The notes under the pieces: model-generated
Seen by the model: the letters and a program-made list of their open reading frames with translations, nothing else
What the model was told of the DNA's origin: nothing
The model's database searches: none
Shown: in pieces, positions 1 to 6,378 of the stretch
How the letters are laid out: each line of letters opens with the position of its first letter
Numbering within the stretch: position 1 is the stretch's first letter
Assembly (NCBI GenBank): GCA_910579745.1
Contig: CAJTVH010000077.1
Location: 1 to 9,039, forward strand
Origin: an uncultured Clostridia bacterium
GTDB lineage: Bacteria; Bacillota; Clostridia; Lachnospirales; CAG-274
Direction of reading: 5' to 3'
DNA: 9,039 nt
Made by a program: the position numbers and the translations under genes

Positions 1-22
1 ATTGTAGAAAAATTACATTTTT

Positions 23-29
23 AAGGAGG
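23..29 (+). promoter_or_regulatory. Ribosome binding site that decides the start of the first gene
   Basis: AAGGAGG is a full-strength Shine-Dalgarno sequence. It lies only 2 bases before the ATG at 32 but 8 bases before the ATG at 38. Normal spacing is about 5 to 9 bases, so the second ATG is the likely start. Confidence 0.8.
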
Positions 30-37
30 ATATGGCT

Positions 38-289
38 ATGTATAAAAATACTATTATTTATGAAATCAATGAAAAAAGTCTAATTGGGGAAGATGGAGAA
101 AAATATATAAGTTTCGGAGTGGATTGTTTTGAGGTTGAAAATGGTTTTAAAAAACTTGTAAATCAGGTTATTGATGTTTCGATGAATTTACATAGAGTGT
201 GTGGGTTTGTTGATAAACTTAATAAGGTAAAACTTTCACCAGAGAGTTTATATGACGCTGTTGAAGATTTTGTTTGTGAAATAGATTGA
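38..289 (+). CDS. Small clostridial protein of unknown function, DUF6514-like
   Basis: The protein has 83 residues from the ATG at 38; an in-frame ATG at 32 would add two residues but sits too close to the ribosome binding site. It has no signal peptide or membrane segment and looks cytoplasmic. The middle reads ISFGVDCFEVENG and the C-terminal third reads KLSPESLYDAVEDFV. A short 'YGI/FGV' strand followed by a helix and a closing 'LSP..L.D.VEDF' motif is what I remember of DUF6514, a small family common in Clostridia with no known function. The family call comes from motif memory, not from a search. The next gene starts 16 bases after its stop on the same strand, so the two may share a transcript, although an inverted repeat lies between and across them. 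Confidence 0.75.
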   Translation: MYKNTIIYEINEKSLIGEDGEKYISFGVDCFEVENGFKKLVNQVIDVSMNLHRVCGFVDKLNKVKLSPESLYDAVEDFVCEID

Positions 290-305
290 TATTAATAAAC
301 AAATT

Positions 306-1196
306 ATGTATAAGGTTTTCACAATAAACTATAAATTTAATGAATTTTATTTAAGTGAAAACCTTATAATCAAAACAATATTTTTATGTATATTATTACA
401 ATGTAGACAACAGGATTGTCTTACAAGCAATGAGATTGGTCCAGCAAGGGCGGCTGTTTCTTGTGTTTTAGGAAATCAGCAGATTACAGAAGGTGAAATT
501 ATTGATCCGCCGGACAACGCAGCGAGTGTTACTATTGAAAATCTTAGAGTAAAAAAAGTTATTGTTGTAGACAAAGAACCAAATCCATTTAGAAATGGTT
601 TTTGGGATATTACTCTTAAATATGTATTTGTATATAACTTAACTTTCAGGGAAGCTGATGGACAGATAATTGGCTGTGTAAAAGCAAATAGTATTTTTAC
701 AAAGAAAGTCACTTTATTTGGTTCAATAGGAACAGATATTACTATTTCAACAGATTTATTTAAAGGTGACAGCGATTCATTTACTATGGATTCAGAACCT
801 TTCATTTTGGTGGAAGCAAAAGCTGTCGCTTTATCAGCGGAACTTAATTTTACGGGCTGCTGTTCTTGTAACTCAGATTCAAACGCTTCAGAGCCTAATG
901 AAGTATTTGTTACGATTGGCTTGTTTACAATAATTAAACTTTTCCGTATTGTAAATCTTACTGTTCAGTCAAGAGGTTTCTGTATTCCTGAGCAGTGTCA
1001 AGAGGTTTCAGCTTTGAATCCATGTGATTTTTTTGAGAATCTTGATTTCCCTATGGATATTTTCGCACCGCCTCAAAGACCTGAATTCCTTGCGGGAATT
1101 TCAAATAATATACCGAATAATAATTCATCGGATAATGGAAATTGCGGCTGTGGTAACTGCGGCTGTGGTTGCGGTTGTGGCTGTAACAACAATTAA
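306..1196 (+). CDS. Cysteine-rich clostridial protein with Cys-Gly tail, possibly spore-surface; abnormal 5' end
   Basis: The frame encodes 296 residues. The conserved body begins at CRQQDCL (residues 33-39) and continues through EIGPARAA (43-50), RVKKVIVVDKEPNPF (81-95), NSIFTKKVTLFGS (128-140), a CCSC cluster (185-188) and a C-terminal FENLDFPMDIFAPP (243-256). I recognise this pattern from a clostridial family annotated as hypothetical. About 18 cysteines and a tail alternating Cys and Gly (residues 280-293) suggest a disulfide- or metal-crosslinked structural protein such as a spore coat component, but that role is inference. The start is doubtful. The only in-frame ATG before the body is at 306, and it has no ribosome binding site. 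Residues 1-32 include a hydrophobic stretch, LIIKTIFLCILLQ, where relatives as I recall them have a short polar start ending in something like KVYDSC before RQQDC. The 5' end may be damaged or replaced, so this could be a decaying gene. Confidence 0.65.
   Translation: MYKVFTINYKFNEFYLSENLIIKTIFLCILLQCRQQDCLTSNEIGPARAAVSCVLGNQQITEGEIIDPPDNAASVTIENLRVKKVIVVDKEPNPFRNGFWDITLKYVFVYNLTFREADGQIIGCVKANSIFTKKVTLFGSIGTDITISTDLFKGDSDSFTMDSEPFILVEAKAVALSAELNFTGCCSCNSDSNASEPNEVFVTIGLFTIIKLFRIVNLTVQSRGFCIPEQCQEVSALNPCDFFENLDFPMDIFAPPQRPEFLAGISNNIPNNNSSDNGNCGCGNCGCGCGCGCNNN
309..368. repeat. Perfect 14-bp inverted repeat with 32-base spacer
   Basis: TATAAGGTTTTCAC at 309-322 is the exact reverse complement of GTGAAAACCTTATA at 355-368. 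Inside it, AATAAA (323-328) can also pair with TTTATT (346-351) if three bases bulge, giving a hairpin of about 20 pairs. It overlaps the first 21 codons of the cysteine-rich reading frame. It is not directly followed by a T-run (the next bases are ATCAAAAC), so it is a poor intrinsic terminator. It could be an RNA hairpin, a remnant of a small palindromic element, or a protein binding site. Confidence 0.7.
1143..1184 (+). repeat. Cys-Gly coding repeat at the C-terminus of the cysteine-rich protein
   Basis: Fourteen codons encode CGCGNCGCGCGCGC. The codons mix TGC with TGT and GGC with GGT, so the repeat is kept at the protein level and is not a pure DNA microsatellite. It follows an Asn/Ser-rich linker and is closed by three Asn residues. 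Short Cys-Gly tails of this kind suit metal binding or disulfide crosslinking. Confidence 0.7.
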
Positions 1197-1294
1197 AGAA
1201 AATTAAATTTAATTTTCTGAAAATAAATGTGTAAAGATTATATTAAAATATGCGCTAATTTAAAGTTGATTTTTAATCGCGAGAAAATTTTTAG

Positions 1295-1326
1295 GTGGCG
1301 TGGGCTTAAAGCCCGCGTCACTTTTT
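1295..1326 (+). terminator. GC-rich hairpin terminator downstream of the cysteine-rich gene
   Basis: GTGGCGTGGGC (1295-1305) pairs with GCCCGCGTCAC (1311-1321): 11 pairs including two G-T wobbles, with a TTAAA loop. TTTTT follows directly, which makes an intrinsic terminator for rightward transcription. It lies about 100 bases after the stop at 1196. Its GC content stands out sharply against its surroundings, so it may also belong to a dispersed palindromic repeat family. Confidence 0.7.
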
Positions 1327-1385
1327 AATATGCGATAAGTCAGGAAATTTATTATATATAGCGTAGCTTACAAATATTTGGCGCA

Positions 1386-1425
1386 AAATAAGCGAGAGAT
1401 TAAAATAATAATCTCTCGCTTATTT
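1386..1425. terminator. Bidirectional terminator between convergent genes
   Basis: AAATAAGCGAGAGATTA (1386-1402) and TAATCTCTCGCTTATTT (1409-1425) form a perfect 17-bp inverted repeat with a 6-base loop. It begins one base after the stop codon of the leftward esterase gene (TAA, complement of 1427-1429). T-rich outer arms on both sides let it act in either direction. The main expected role is ending the esterase transcript, while also blocking rightward read-through. Confidence 0.85.
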
Positions 1426-1426
1426 A

Positions 1427-4400
1427 TTATTTAGTTTCCACAGGTGTAGATGGAGCGTTAGGATTTGGAATAGGAATTTCTTCTGTATTTGCCGCGAGAT
1501 TGCCATTCGGTAAGATTTGACTTTCACTGCCCTCGCCGTTTACAGGGCGTGTAAGAGTATATAGGAATGCCAAAACTTTTGCCGCCTTTGCTCTTGTAAC
1601 CTCTTGTTTGGGTTCAAATTTTGTTCCGTTTGTATAAGTTCCTCTTGATACATCTGTATCCGCTCTCATAAGACCAAGATTATATACTTCTTTGGATTTT
1701 CCGTAAAGAGCTGAATTAAAGCTTTTGGAATCAGCTACATCCTCTAATTTTGTCCAGTCTTTAAGAGGATAATAATTTCCGGAAGTTGGCGGGAAATTAG
1801 GGTCATAATCGGGATGATCTGGAGCGAGAGAAGTTCCGTTATATTTTGTCATGTAAACGGGTTTTTCCCAGTTGCCGTCTTTATTTTTACCATATTTTAA
1901 TACATACGCGTCATAAAGAATAGCTGCCATAGCTTCTCGTGTCAATTTAGCGTCGATAGGAATAATTGTTATTTCAACCAATTTAGGCTCGGTATTTTCT
2001 ATAAGATTTGCGGAAACGGTGGTGTTTCCTGAGACCGTAAAAGTACATTCTTTTTTTAGACTGCTACCAATAGCGTTGTTCACTTTTATACCGTTTACTA
2101 ATATGGAATCTATTAACCAATTATTGTTTTCTCTTTCGACAATAACTCTTATTGTTGTACCATCTGAAACAGAAAGAGAGTTTGTACTATTTTCATATTC
2201 GTTAGCGAACTGAACACCGAATAATCTGCCTGTTCCGCTAACTACATAAAGCTGATACTCATTACCGGCTTCTACTGTAAAATCAACTGAGTTATAAACG
2301 CTGGCGCCGTCCTCTTCTTTTTTTCCGGTTATATATTTTATCTCTGTTTTGTCTGAGTTAATATTTTTGCAAACAATATCTTTGCTGTTACCGGCTCTCA
2401 TATATAAAGTTAACGTGCCGTTTGCTTTTGCCGTATAGGTAAATTCCCTGCCGTCGTTACGAATTTCAATGTAATCTGTCTTTACATCGTTATTATTAAA
2501 TGTTCCGTTTTTGTCTGTTCCACTTACAATTCTTGAAGGCGACTTTAATGTAAAGAAATCATTATCGGAAATAATGGAATTTGTCTCAACTTGTTTAACA
2601 TTGGCATTATATGTTTTGTGGTCAGACTCGTTATAAATAGTAATTTTAGCGCCGTCCGGCTTATTAACAATTACTTTTTTAAATTCCCCCTCAGCTGATG
2701 AATTAATTTTATATGTTTCGCACAATGGTTTCATACTTTCAAGAGAATCCCATACAAATATTGAGTCAGCCTCAATTCCGCTTATTGTATAAGCGCTCTT
2801 GTCACTTGTAATATTGGAGGTTTTGAGATCTTGCAGTTTTTCTCCGATATATTTTGCCGCGACAATAATTCCCTTATCTATATTTTTTAAATTAACCACT
2901 GTATTTCCATCCAAAACTTTAGCTTCCACCTCACCTATAGTTGAGGCCAATGAGGTGGATTTGAGAGACACACTTTCAAAATCAGCGTTATATACATTTT
3001 CATTGTCTTTAACGGATATAAGAGAAACTTTACCTTCATTCTGAAGCTCCTCATAGGTCTTTGTATAGCTTGTTAATGAGTTTTTCTCAAGATCAAAAGC
3101 TTTTTCGACACTTCTTGCGAAATCTCCTACGGTTATTATATTAGTGGGATAAAATTTATTGTTTGAATCCTTTTTCATAATCCCAAGCTGTAAAAGTTTT
3201 TCAATAGAGTTTCTGTAATAATAATTTTCTTTTGGCTGCTGCTCCGCGCCGGGAACGACTCCTTTTGCGCTTACGTCCACAGCCATCTCGGGAAATACTG
3301 TAGACCAATCTCCGGACTGCGCCGCTGTTTTAACGTCACTTTTCATATAAGACGTAAGTTTTGTCATAATATCTTTATCATTGTATGTATCTTCTGTCGC
3401 TACAGACTGATTATATATACTTTGCAGCATAATACGGCACCATTGTCTTGCTGCTGCCTCTCTATAATGAGTGCCGTCTGATTTTTCCTGTCCGTTCGCC
3501 TGACTAGCTCCATCGCTTGCCGCTGGAGTTTCTCCGGCCTCAAAACTATTATATATTCCGAAAATCTCGGCTGAGTCTAAAGAATCGATATATTCTTTCG
3601 CTCCGGCGTAAAGTTCCACCAAACCTATTTCCGAGCTTGTTTTAGCTTTCGTTCTCATATTTCCCGGAGCGTCAGGGTTAAAACCGTTAGGCTTTGACGA
3701 GTTTTCCGAGTATCTCCCGTTGCCTGTTCTTGGCATAGAAGTCACAAGTACGGGAGTCATGCCTCTAGATTTTATTGCCGCGATATACATATCAAGCCAT
3801 TCATTATATAAAGTGTTATTTTGCTCTAACGTACCGTATTGTGTGCCACGTATAAAACGGCTTGTAGGACTGCCGCTCTCGTCGTTATGAGCGGAATGAA
3901 TAAAGACGAAGTCACCTTCTTTTCCCCTCATGAGAATATCATCTATTCTTCCCTCGATATAATTGCTCTTCATAGCGCGACCGCCCATTGAGTAATTAAC
4001 TACGTTTACTTTTTCAAGATCAAAGTAATCAATTAAAGTTTGCCCCCACGTGCTTATGGTTGAAATAAAAGTATAAGTTTTTTGCGTTGAGTCTCCCAAA
4101 ATATGAATAGTTGGTTTATCACCGGCCGTATTTGGATTAAGAGGTGTGATTTTTATTGATTTTACGCCTACGGTTTTTGGTGAGTTTGGTGTTGGGAGTT
4201 TATTTGGTTCAATTTCTATTTCTATAAAATCTTGCCCTGTTACAAAGTCATAAGTCCATTTTGAACCGTCCCATTTGGCGGAGGTCAATCTTCTTACAAG
4301 TCCCGCCGTATCCCAAGGGCTTGTACCTGTAAGTCTGTCAGCGCGCATACCTGTTGGGGCAATCCATGTATCGGAAGAGTCTCCAGTGACTTCAACCTCA

Positions 4401-4774
4401 AGATGATAAGCGCCCGGAGCGTTTGTATCAACTCTGTAAATTAAACCGCCATAATTCCAATCTTCTGAGTCGACATATTTTAAATAGTTACCGTCGCTTT
4501 CGGTTACTTGCGCTCCATTATCTGAAGTTACGCTAATTTTGGATGTGTCCGCAACTTCCCTTTTTGCTTTTTCTGGTAAAATAGCGTTTGATTTTGAGAT
4601 AAATCCTTGGCCCGTCGCCTTACTATAAACGGGAACGCTACTCATCGCTGTAAAGTTGACATCAACAGAAAAATTTGTTTCCGTGTTATCCGCTAAAATA
4701 TTTGTGGGCGTAAAAGCCATTGTAAACATAATTACGGATGATAGCAAAGCTGATGCCAGTTTTTTTAATTTCAT
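1427..4774 (-). CDS. Secreted SGNH esterase, rhamnogalacturonan-acetylesterase-like, with SLH cell-wall anchors
   Basis: The protein has 1115 residues. A signal peptide occupies residues 1-28 (KLKK, a hydrophobic core, likely cut after ILA). Residues 30-215 form a beta-rich, probably carbohydrate-binding region. The SGNH hydrolase spans about 220-455, with GDST (nucleophile Ser229), SMGG (262-265), HSAHND (Asn297) and DGTH (Asp433, His436). This arrangement fits the CE12/RhgT/YesT group, which removes acetyl groups from the rhamnogalacturonan backbone of pectin. An SLH-like segment follows at 517-562 (SIEKLLQLGIM, then FYPTNIITVGDFAR). Next come a beta domain at 580-690 with VWDSLESMKPL, a second probable sugar-binding beta domain at 735-857, an Ig-like repeat at 865-925, and degenerate SLH units at 943-1074 (TREAMAAILYDAY; KEVYNLGLM; FEPKQEVTRAKAAKVLAFLY). 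SLH domains usually bind cell-wall polysaccharide, so the enzyme should stay on the cell surface. The start is supported by AAAGGAG 9 bases upstream. Pectin specificity is inferred from motifs; acetylxylan or another acetylated glycan is possible. Confidence 0.88.
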   Translation of the reverse strand: MKLKKLASALLSSVIMFTMAFTPTNILADNTETNFSVDVNFTAMSSVPVYSKATGQGFISKSNAILPEKAKREVADTSKISVTSDNGAQVTESDGNYLKYVDSEDWNYGGLIYRVDTNAPGAYHLEVEVTGDSSDTWIAPTGMRADRLTGTSPWDTAGLVRRLTSAKWDGSKWTYDFVTGQDFIEIEIEPNKLPTPNSPKTVGVKSIKITPLNPNTAGDKPTIHILGDSTQKTYTFISTISTWGQTLIDYFDLEKVNVVNYSMGGRAMKSNYIEGRIDDILMRGKEGDFVFIHSAHNDESGSPTSRFIRGTQYGTLEQNNTLYNEWLDMYIAAIKSRGMTPVLVTSMPRTGNGRYSENSSKPNGFNPDAPGNMRTKAKTSSEIGLVELYAGAKEYIDSLDSAEIFGIYNSFEAGETPAASDGASQANGQEKSDGTHYREAAARQWCRIMLQSIYNQSVATEDTYNDKDIMTKLTSYMKSDVKTAAQSGDWSTVFPEMAVDVSAKGVVPGAEQQPKENYYYRNSIEKLLQLGIMKKDSNNKFYPTNIITVGDFARSVEKAFDLEKNSLTSYTKTYEELQNEGKVSLISVKDNENVYNADFESVSLKSTSLASTIGEVEAKVLDGNTVVNLKNIDKGIIVAAKYIGEKLQDLKTSNITSDKSAYTISGIEADSIFVWDSLESMKPLCETYKINSSAEGEFKKVIVNKPDGAKITIYNESDHKTYNANVKQVETNSIISDNDFFTLKSPSRIVSGTDKNGTFNNNDVKTDYIEIRNDGREFTYTAKANGTLTLYMRAGNSKDIVCKNINSDKTEIKYITGKKEEDGASVYNSVDFTVEAGNEYQLYVVSGTGRLFGVQFANEYENSTNSLSVSDGTTIRVIVERENNNWLIDSILVNGIKVNNAIGSSLKKECTFTVSGNTTVSANLIENTEPKLVEITIIPIDAKLTREAMAAILYDAYVLKYGKNKDGNWEKPVYMTKYNGTSLAPDHPDYDPNFPPTSGNYYPLKDWTKLEDVADSKSFNSALYGKSKEVYNLGLMRADTDVSRGTYTNGTKFEPKQEVTRAKAAKVLAFLYTLTRPVNGEGSESQILPNGNLAANTEEIPIPNPNAPSTPVETK

Positions 4775-4783
4775 GCAATCGCA

Positions 4784-4790
4784 CTCCTTT
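4784..4790 (-). promoter_or_regulatory. Ribosome binding site of the esterase gene
   Basis: Read on the minus strand this is AAAGGAG, 9 bases before the ATG at 4774. It supports the chosen start, which is directly followed by a good signal peptide. Confidence 0.8.
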
Positions 4791-4795
4791 ACTTC

Positions 4796-4844
4796 AAAAA
4801 ATGCTAATTAATTATCAAGGCGGTTTTATGATTAATTAATCAGC
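4796..4844 (-). promoter_or_regulatory. Terminator-like hairpin in the esterase leader (possible attenuator)
   Basis: On the minus strand, GCTGATTAATTAATCA (4844-4829) pairs with TGATAATTAATTAGC (4817-4803). There are about 15 pairs with one wobble and one bulged base, and an 11-base loop containing CCGCC. A run of six T follows at 4801-4796, five bases before the AAAGGAG at 4790-4784. A hairpin plus T-run between promoter and ribosome binding site looks like a transcription attenuator or a translation-blocking structure. The plus strand also has seven T after the stem, so the structure could act both ways. The stem is very AT-rich and would be weak. The rest of the leader (about 4845-5039) is extremely AT-rich, and I could not assign a convincing esterase promoter in it. 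Confidence 0.5.
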
Positions 4845-5039
4845 GATTTTTTTATATTTGTATAAAAATTATAAAATTTTTACAGTTTACTTATATCTAT
4901 AAAAACTATAATTTTTTACTCTTATATTATATAATAAAATGAAATCTTTTAATAGTACCAATTTAAAAAAAATATAAAATGCCACTTATATACCAATAAA
5001 TATTTTTATATGTTTTTCTAATAAAATTATTTCAAAAAG

Positions 5040-5068
5040 TTGACTTTTTTTAATTTGTATGATATTAT
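5040..5068 (+). promoter_or_regulatory. Sigma-A-type promoter of rnpB
   Basis: TTGACT (5040-5045) and TATTAT (5063-5068) are separated by exactly 17 bases and each differs from consensus at one position. The predicted transcription start is about 5073-5076, which coincides with the 5' strand of the RNase P RNA helix P1 (GAGTAAGT from 5075). Confidence 0.85.
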
Positions 5069-5072
5069 AACG

Positions 5073-5408
5073 GTGAGTAAGTTGAGTGGTCGCGTGCTTT
5101 TTGCATGAGGAAAGTCCGAGCTCCATAGGGCGAGAGTGCCGGGTAACACCCGGTGAAGGCGACTTTAAGGATAGTGCAACAGAAATAAACCGCTTATTTA
5201 TATAAGTAAGGGTGGAAAGGTAAGGTAAGAGCTTACCGTGTCTTTGGTAACAAAGATGGTCTATGTAAACCCCACTCGGAGCAAGACCGAATTGAAACAA
5301 AAGGGGCTGCCCGTTCCGTTTCAGGTAAAGGTCGCATGAAGTTACAGGCAACTGTGATTCCAGATAGATGACCATTCACGACAGAACTCGGCTTACAGAC
5401 TTGCTCAT
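5073..5408 (+). ncRNA. rnpB: RNase P RNA, bacterial type A
   Basis: This is the catalytic RNA that trims 5' leaders from precursor tRNAs, working with the RnpA protein. Conserved blocks occur in order: GAGGAAAGTCCGAGCTCC with ATAGGGC, GTGCAACAGAAA with TAAACCGC, GTAAGGGTGGAAAGGT, GGTAAGAGC, ACTCGGAGCAAGACCGAA, and GACAGAACTCGGCTTACAG. Helix ends agree: P1 pairs GAGTAAGT (5075-5082) with ACTTGCTC (5399-5406), and P2 pairs GAGTGGTC (5084-5091) with GACCATTC (5370-5377). P3 is a minimal 5-pair stem with a T5 loop (5093-5107). The GTGCAACAG and GGTAAGGGTGGAAAGGT segments follow the E. coli-like type A layout, not the Bacillus type B layout. Exact ends are good to a few bases. Confidence 0.97.
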
Positions 5409-5423
5409 TAAATATTGATAAAC

Positions 5424-5460
5424 AAATACCATCTGTTATAATATTTACAGATGGTATTTT
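5424..5460 (+). terminator. Intrinsic terminator of rnpB
   Basis: AAATACCATCTGT (5424-5436) and ACAGATGGTATTT (5447-5459) form a perfect 13-bp stem with a 10-base loop, ending in TTTT. It lies about 16 bases after the rnpB 3' end, so rnpB is its own transcription unit. Confidence 0.85.
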
Positions 5461-5629
5461 AATGATATATATTTTAAAATGAAGGTTAATAAAGTAAATT
5501 TTTAATAAATACGCGAGTTATATTTGCCGCGATTTACAAAATTTTTACCAAGAAGCAGTAAAATAATTTTTTAATATATCAGGTTTTTTATGATTTATTT
5601 GTTTATTATTTTATTGTTTTGTTATAAAT

Positions 5630-5634
5630 AGGTG
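5630..5634 (+). promoter_or_regulatory. Ribosome binding site that decides the HAD gene start
   Basis: AGGTG lies 6 bases before the ATG at 5641. A GTG at 5632 in the same frame falls inside this motif, so it is not likely to be the start codon. Confidence 0.65.
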
Positions 5635-5640
5635 ATATTT

Positions 5641-6318
5641 ATGATATTTTTTGATATTGACGATACTTTGCTGAATTTTAGGGATGCGGAATTAAATGGC
5701 GTTAAAGAAATTTATGATAAGGGCGGTTTTTATTGTAAGGATAATTTTAATAATTTTATTTCTGTTTGGAGTAAAATAAAAAACAAATATTTTGATATGT
5801 ATTTACAGAATAAATGTACTTTTAAAGAAAGACAGATTGCTCAAGTAGTGGATTTATTTAATTATTATAATATTAAAATTGAGACTGAGCCATATGATTA
5901 TTTTTTAATTTACTATAACGCTTTTGAAAGTTCTTGGAAAGTTTATGACGATGTATTTCCGGCGTTATCTAAAATTAGTTTTTTTAAAATGGGGATTATT
6001 AGTAACGGAGATGATTTACAGCAGAGAAAAAAGTTAGAAAGGTTAGGTATTAATAAATATTTTAATGATGTGATTACGTCAGGAAAATTTGGAATTTCTA
6101 AACCTTCTCGTAAAATTTTTGATGTGGCTTGTGAAAGAAACAATGTTAAGCCTGAAGAATGTTATTATATTGGCGATAAAATTAAAACAGATATGCTTCC
6201 GTTGAAACAAATTGGAATAAAAGGTATATTGATAGATAGAGAAAGAAGAGCGAAAAAAAGCGTTGATTATGAGGTTATTAACTCATTGTTTGAGCTTGAG
6301 AAAATTTTATTTCAATAA
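5641..6318 (+). CDS. HAD-superfamily hydrolase, YjjG-like nucleotidase/phosphatase
   Basis: From the ATG at 5641 the protein has 225 residues; starting at the GTG at 5632 would add three. It opens directly with the HAD motif I, DIDDT (nucleophile Asp5, acid/base Asp7). Motif II is IISNGD (Ser121), motif III is GISKPS (Lys154), and motif IV is GDKIKTD (Asp179 and Asp184, for Mg2+). The helical cap between motifs I and II (about residues 15-100) places it in HAD subfamily I. The length and the ISNGD and GISKP signatures match the YjjG/HAD-IA group, whose characterised members dephosphorylate nucleoside monophosphates. The actual substrate here cannot be read from the sequence. It has no signal peptide and should be cytosolic. 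The methyltransferase gene follows 60 bases later on the same strand with no terminator between, so the two may be co-transcribed. Confidence 0.9.
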   Translation: MIFFDIDDTLLNFRDAELNGVKEIYDKGGFYCKDNFNNFISVWSKIKNKYFDMYLQNKCTFKERQIAQVVDLFNYYNIKIETEPYDYFLIYYNAFESSWKVYDDVFPALSKISFFKMGIISNGDDLQQRKKLERLGINKYFNDVITSGKFGISKPSRKIFDVACERNNVKPEECYYIGDKIKTDMLPLKQIGIKGILIDRERRAKKSVDYEVINSLFELEKILFQ

Positions 6319-6378
6319 TTGGATAGATTTCGAGAAGATTTACGTGACATATATAATTAATACTGTTTTTATGAAAAG

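Noticed and set aside
1024..1206. A 60-codon frame overlapping the end of the cysteine-rich gene
   Set aside because: It is the shifted reading of the Cys-Gly tail, giving an artificial Ala/Val-rich stretch, with no start signal.
2019..3044. Two plus-strand open frames (2019-2213 and 2799-3044) within the esterase gene
   Set aside because: They are antisense to well-supported domains of the leftward gene and have no start signals or family resemblance.
4868..4931. TATAAT-like hexamers on the minus strand upstream of the esterase gene
   Set aside because: Both (4873-4868 and 4931-4926) lack a reasonable -35 box at 16 to 18 bases, and the surrounding DNA is nearly pure A and T.
4986..5375. 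A 129-codon open frame on the minus strand
   Set aside because: It lies almost entirely antisense to rnpB, whose conserved motifs, promoter, terminator and pairing are clear. The frame has no recognisable protein motif.
5592..5628. Possible promoter TTGTTT plus TATAAA just before the HAD gene
   Set aside because: Transcription would start inside the ribosome binding site at 5630-5634, leaving almost no leader. The region is so rich in T and A that such matches are expected by chance.
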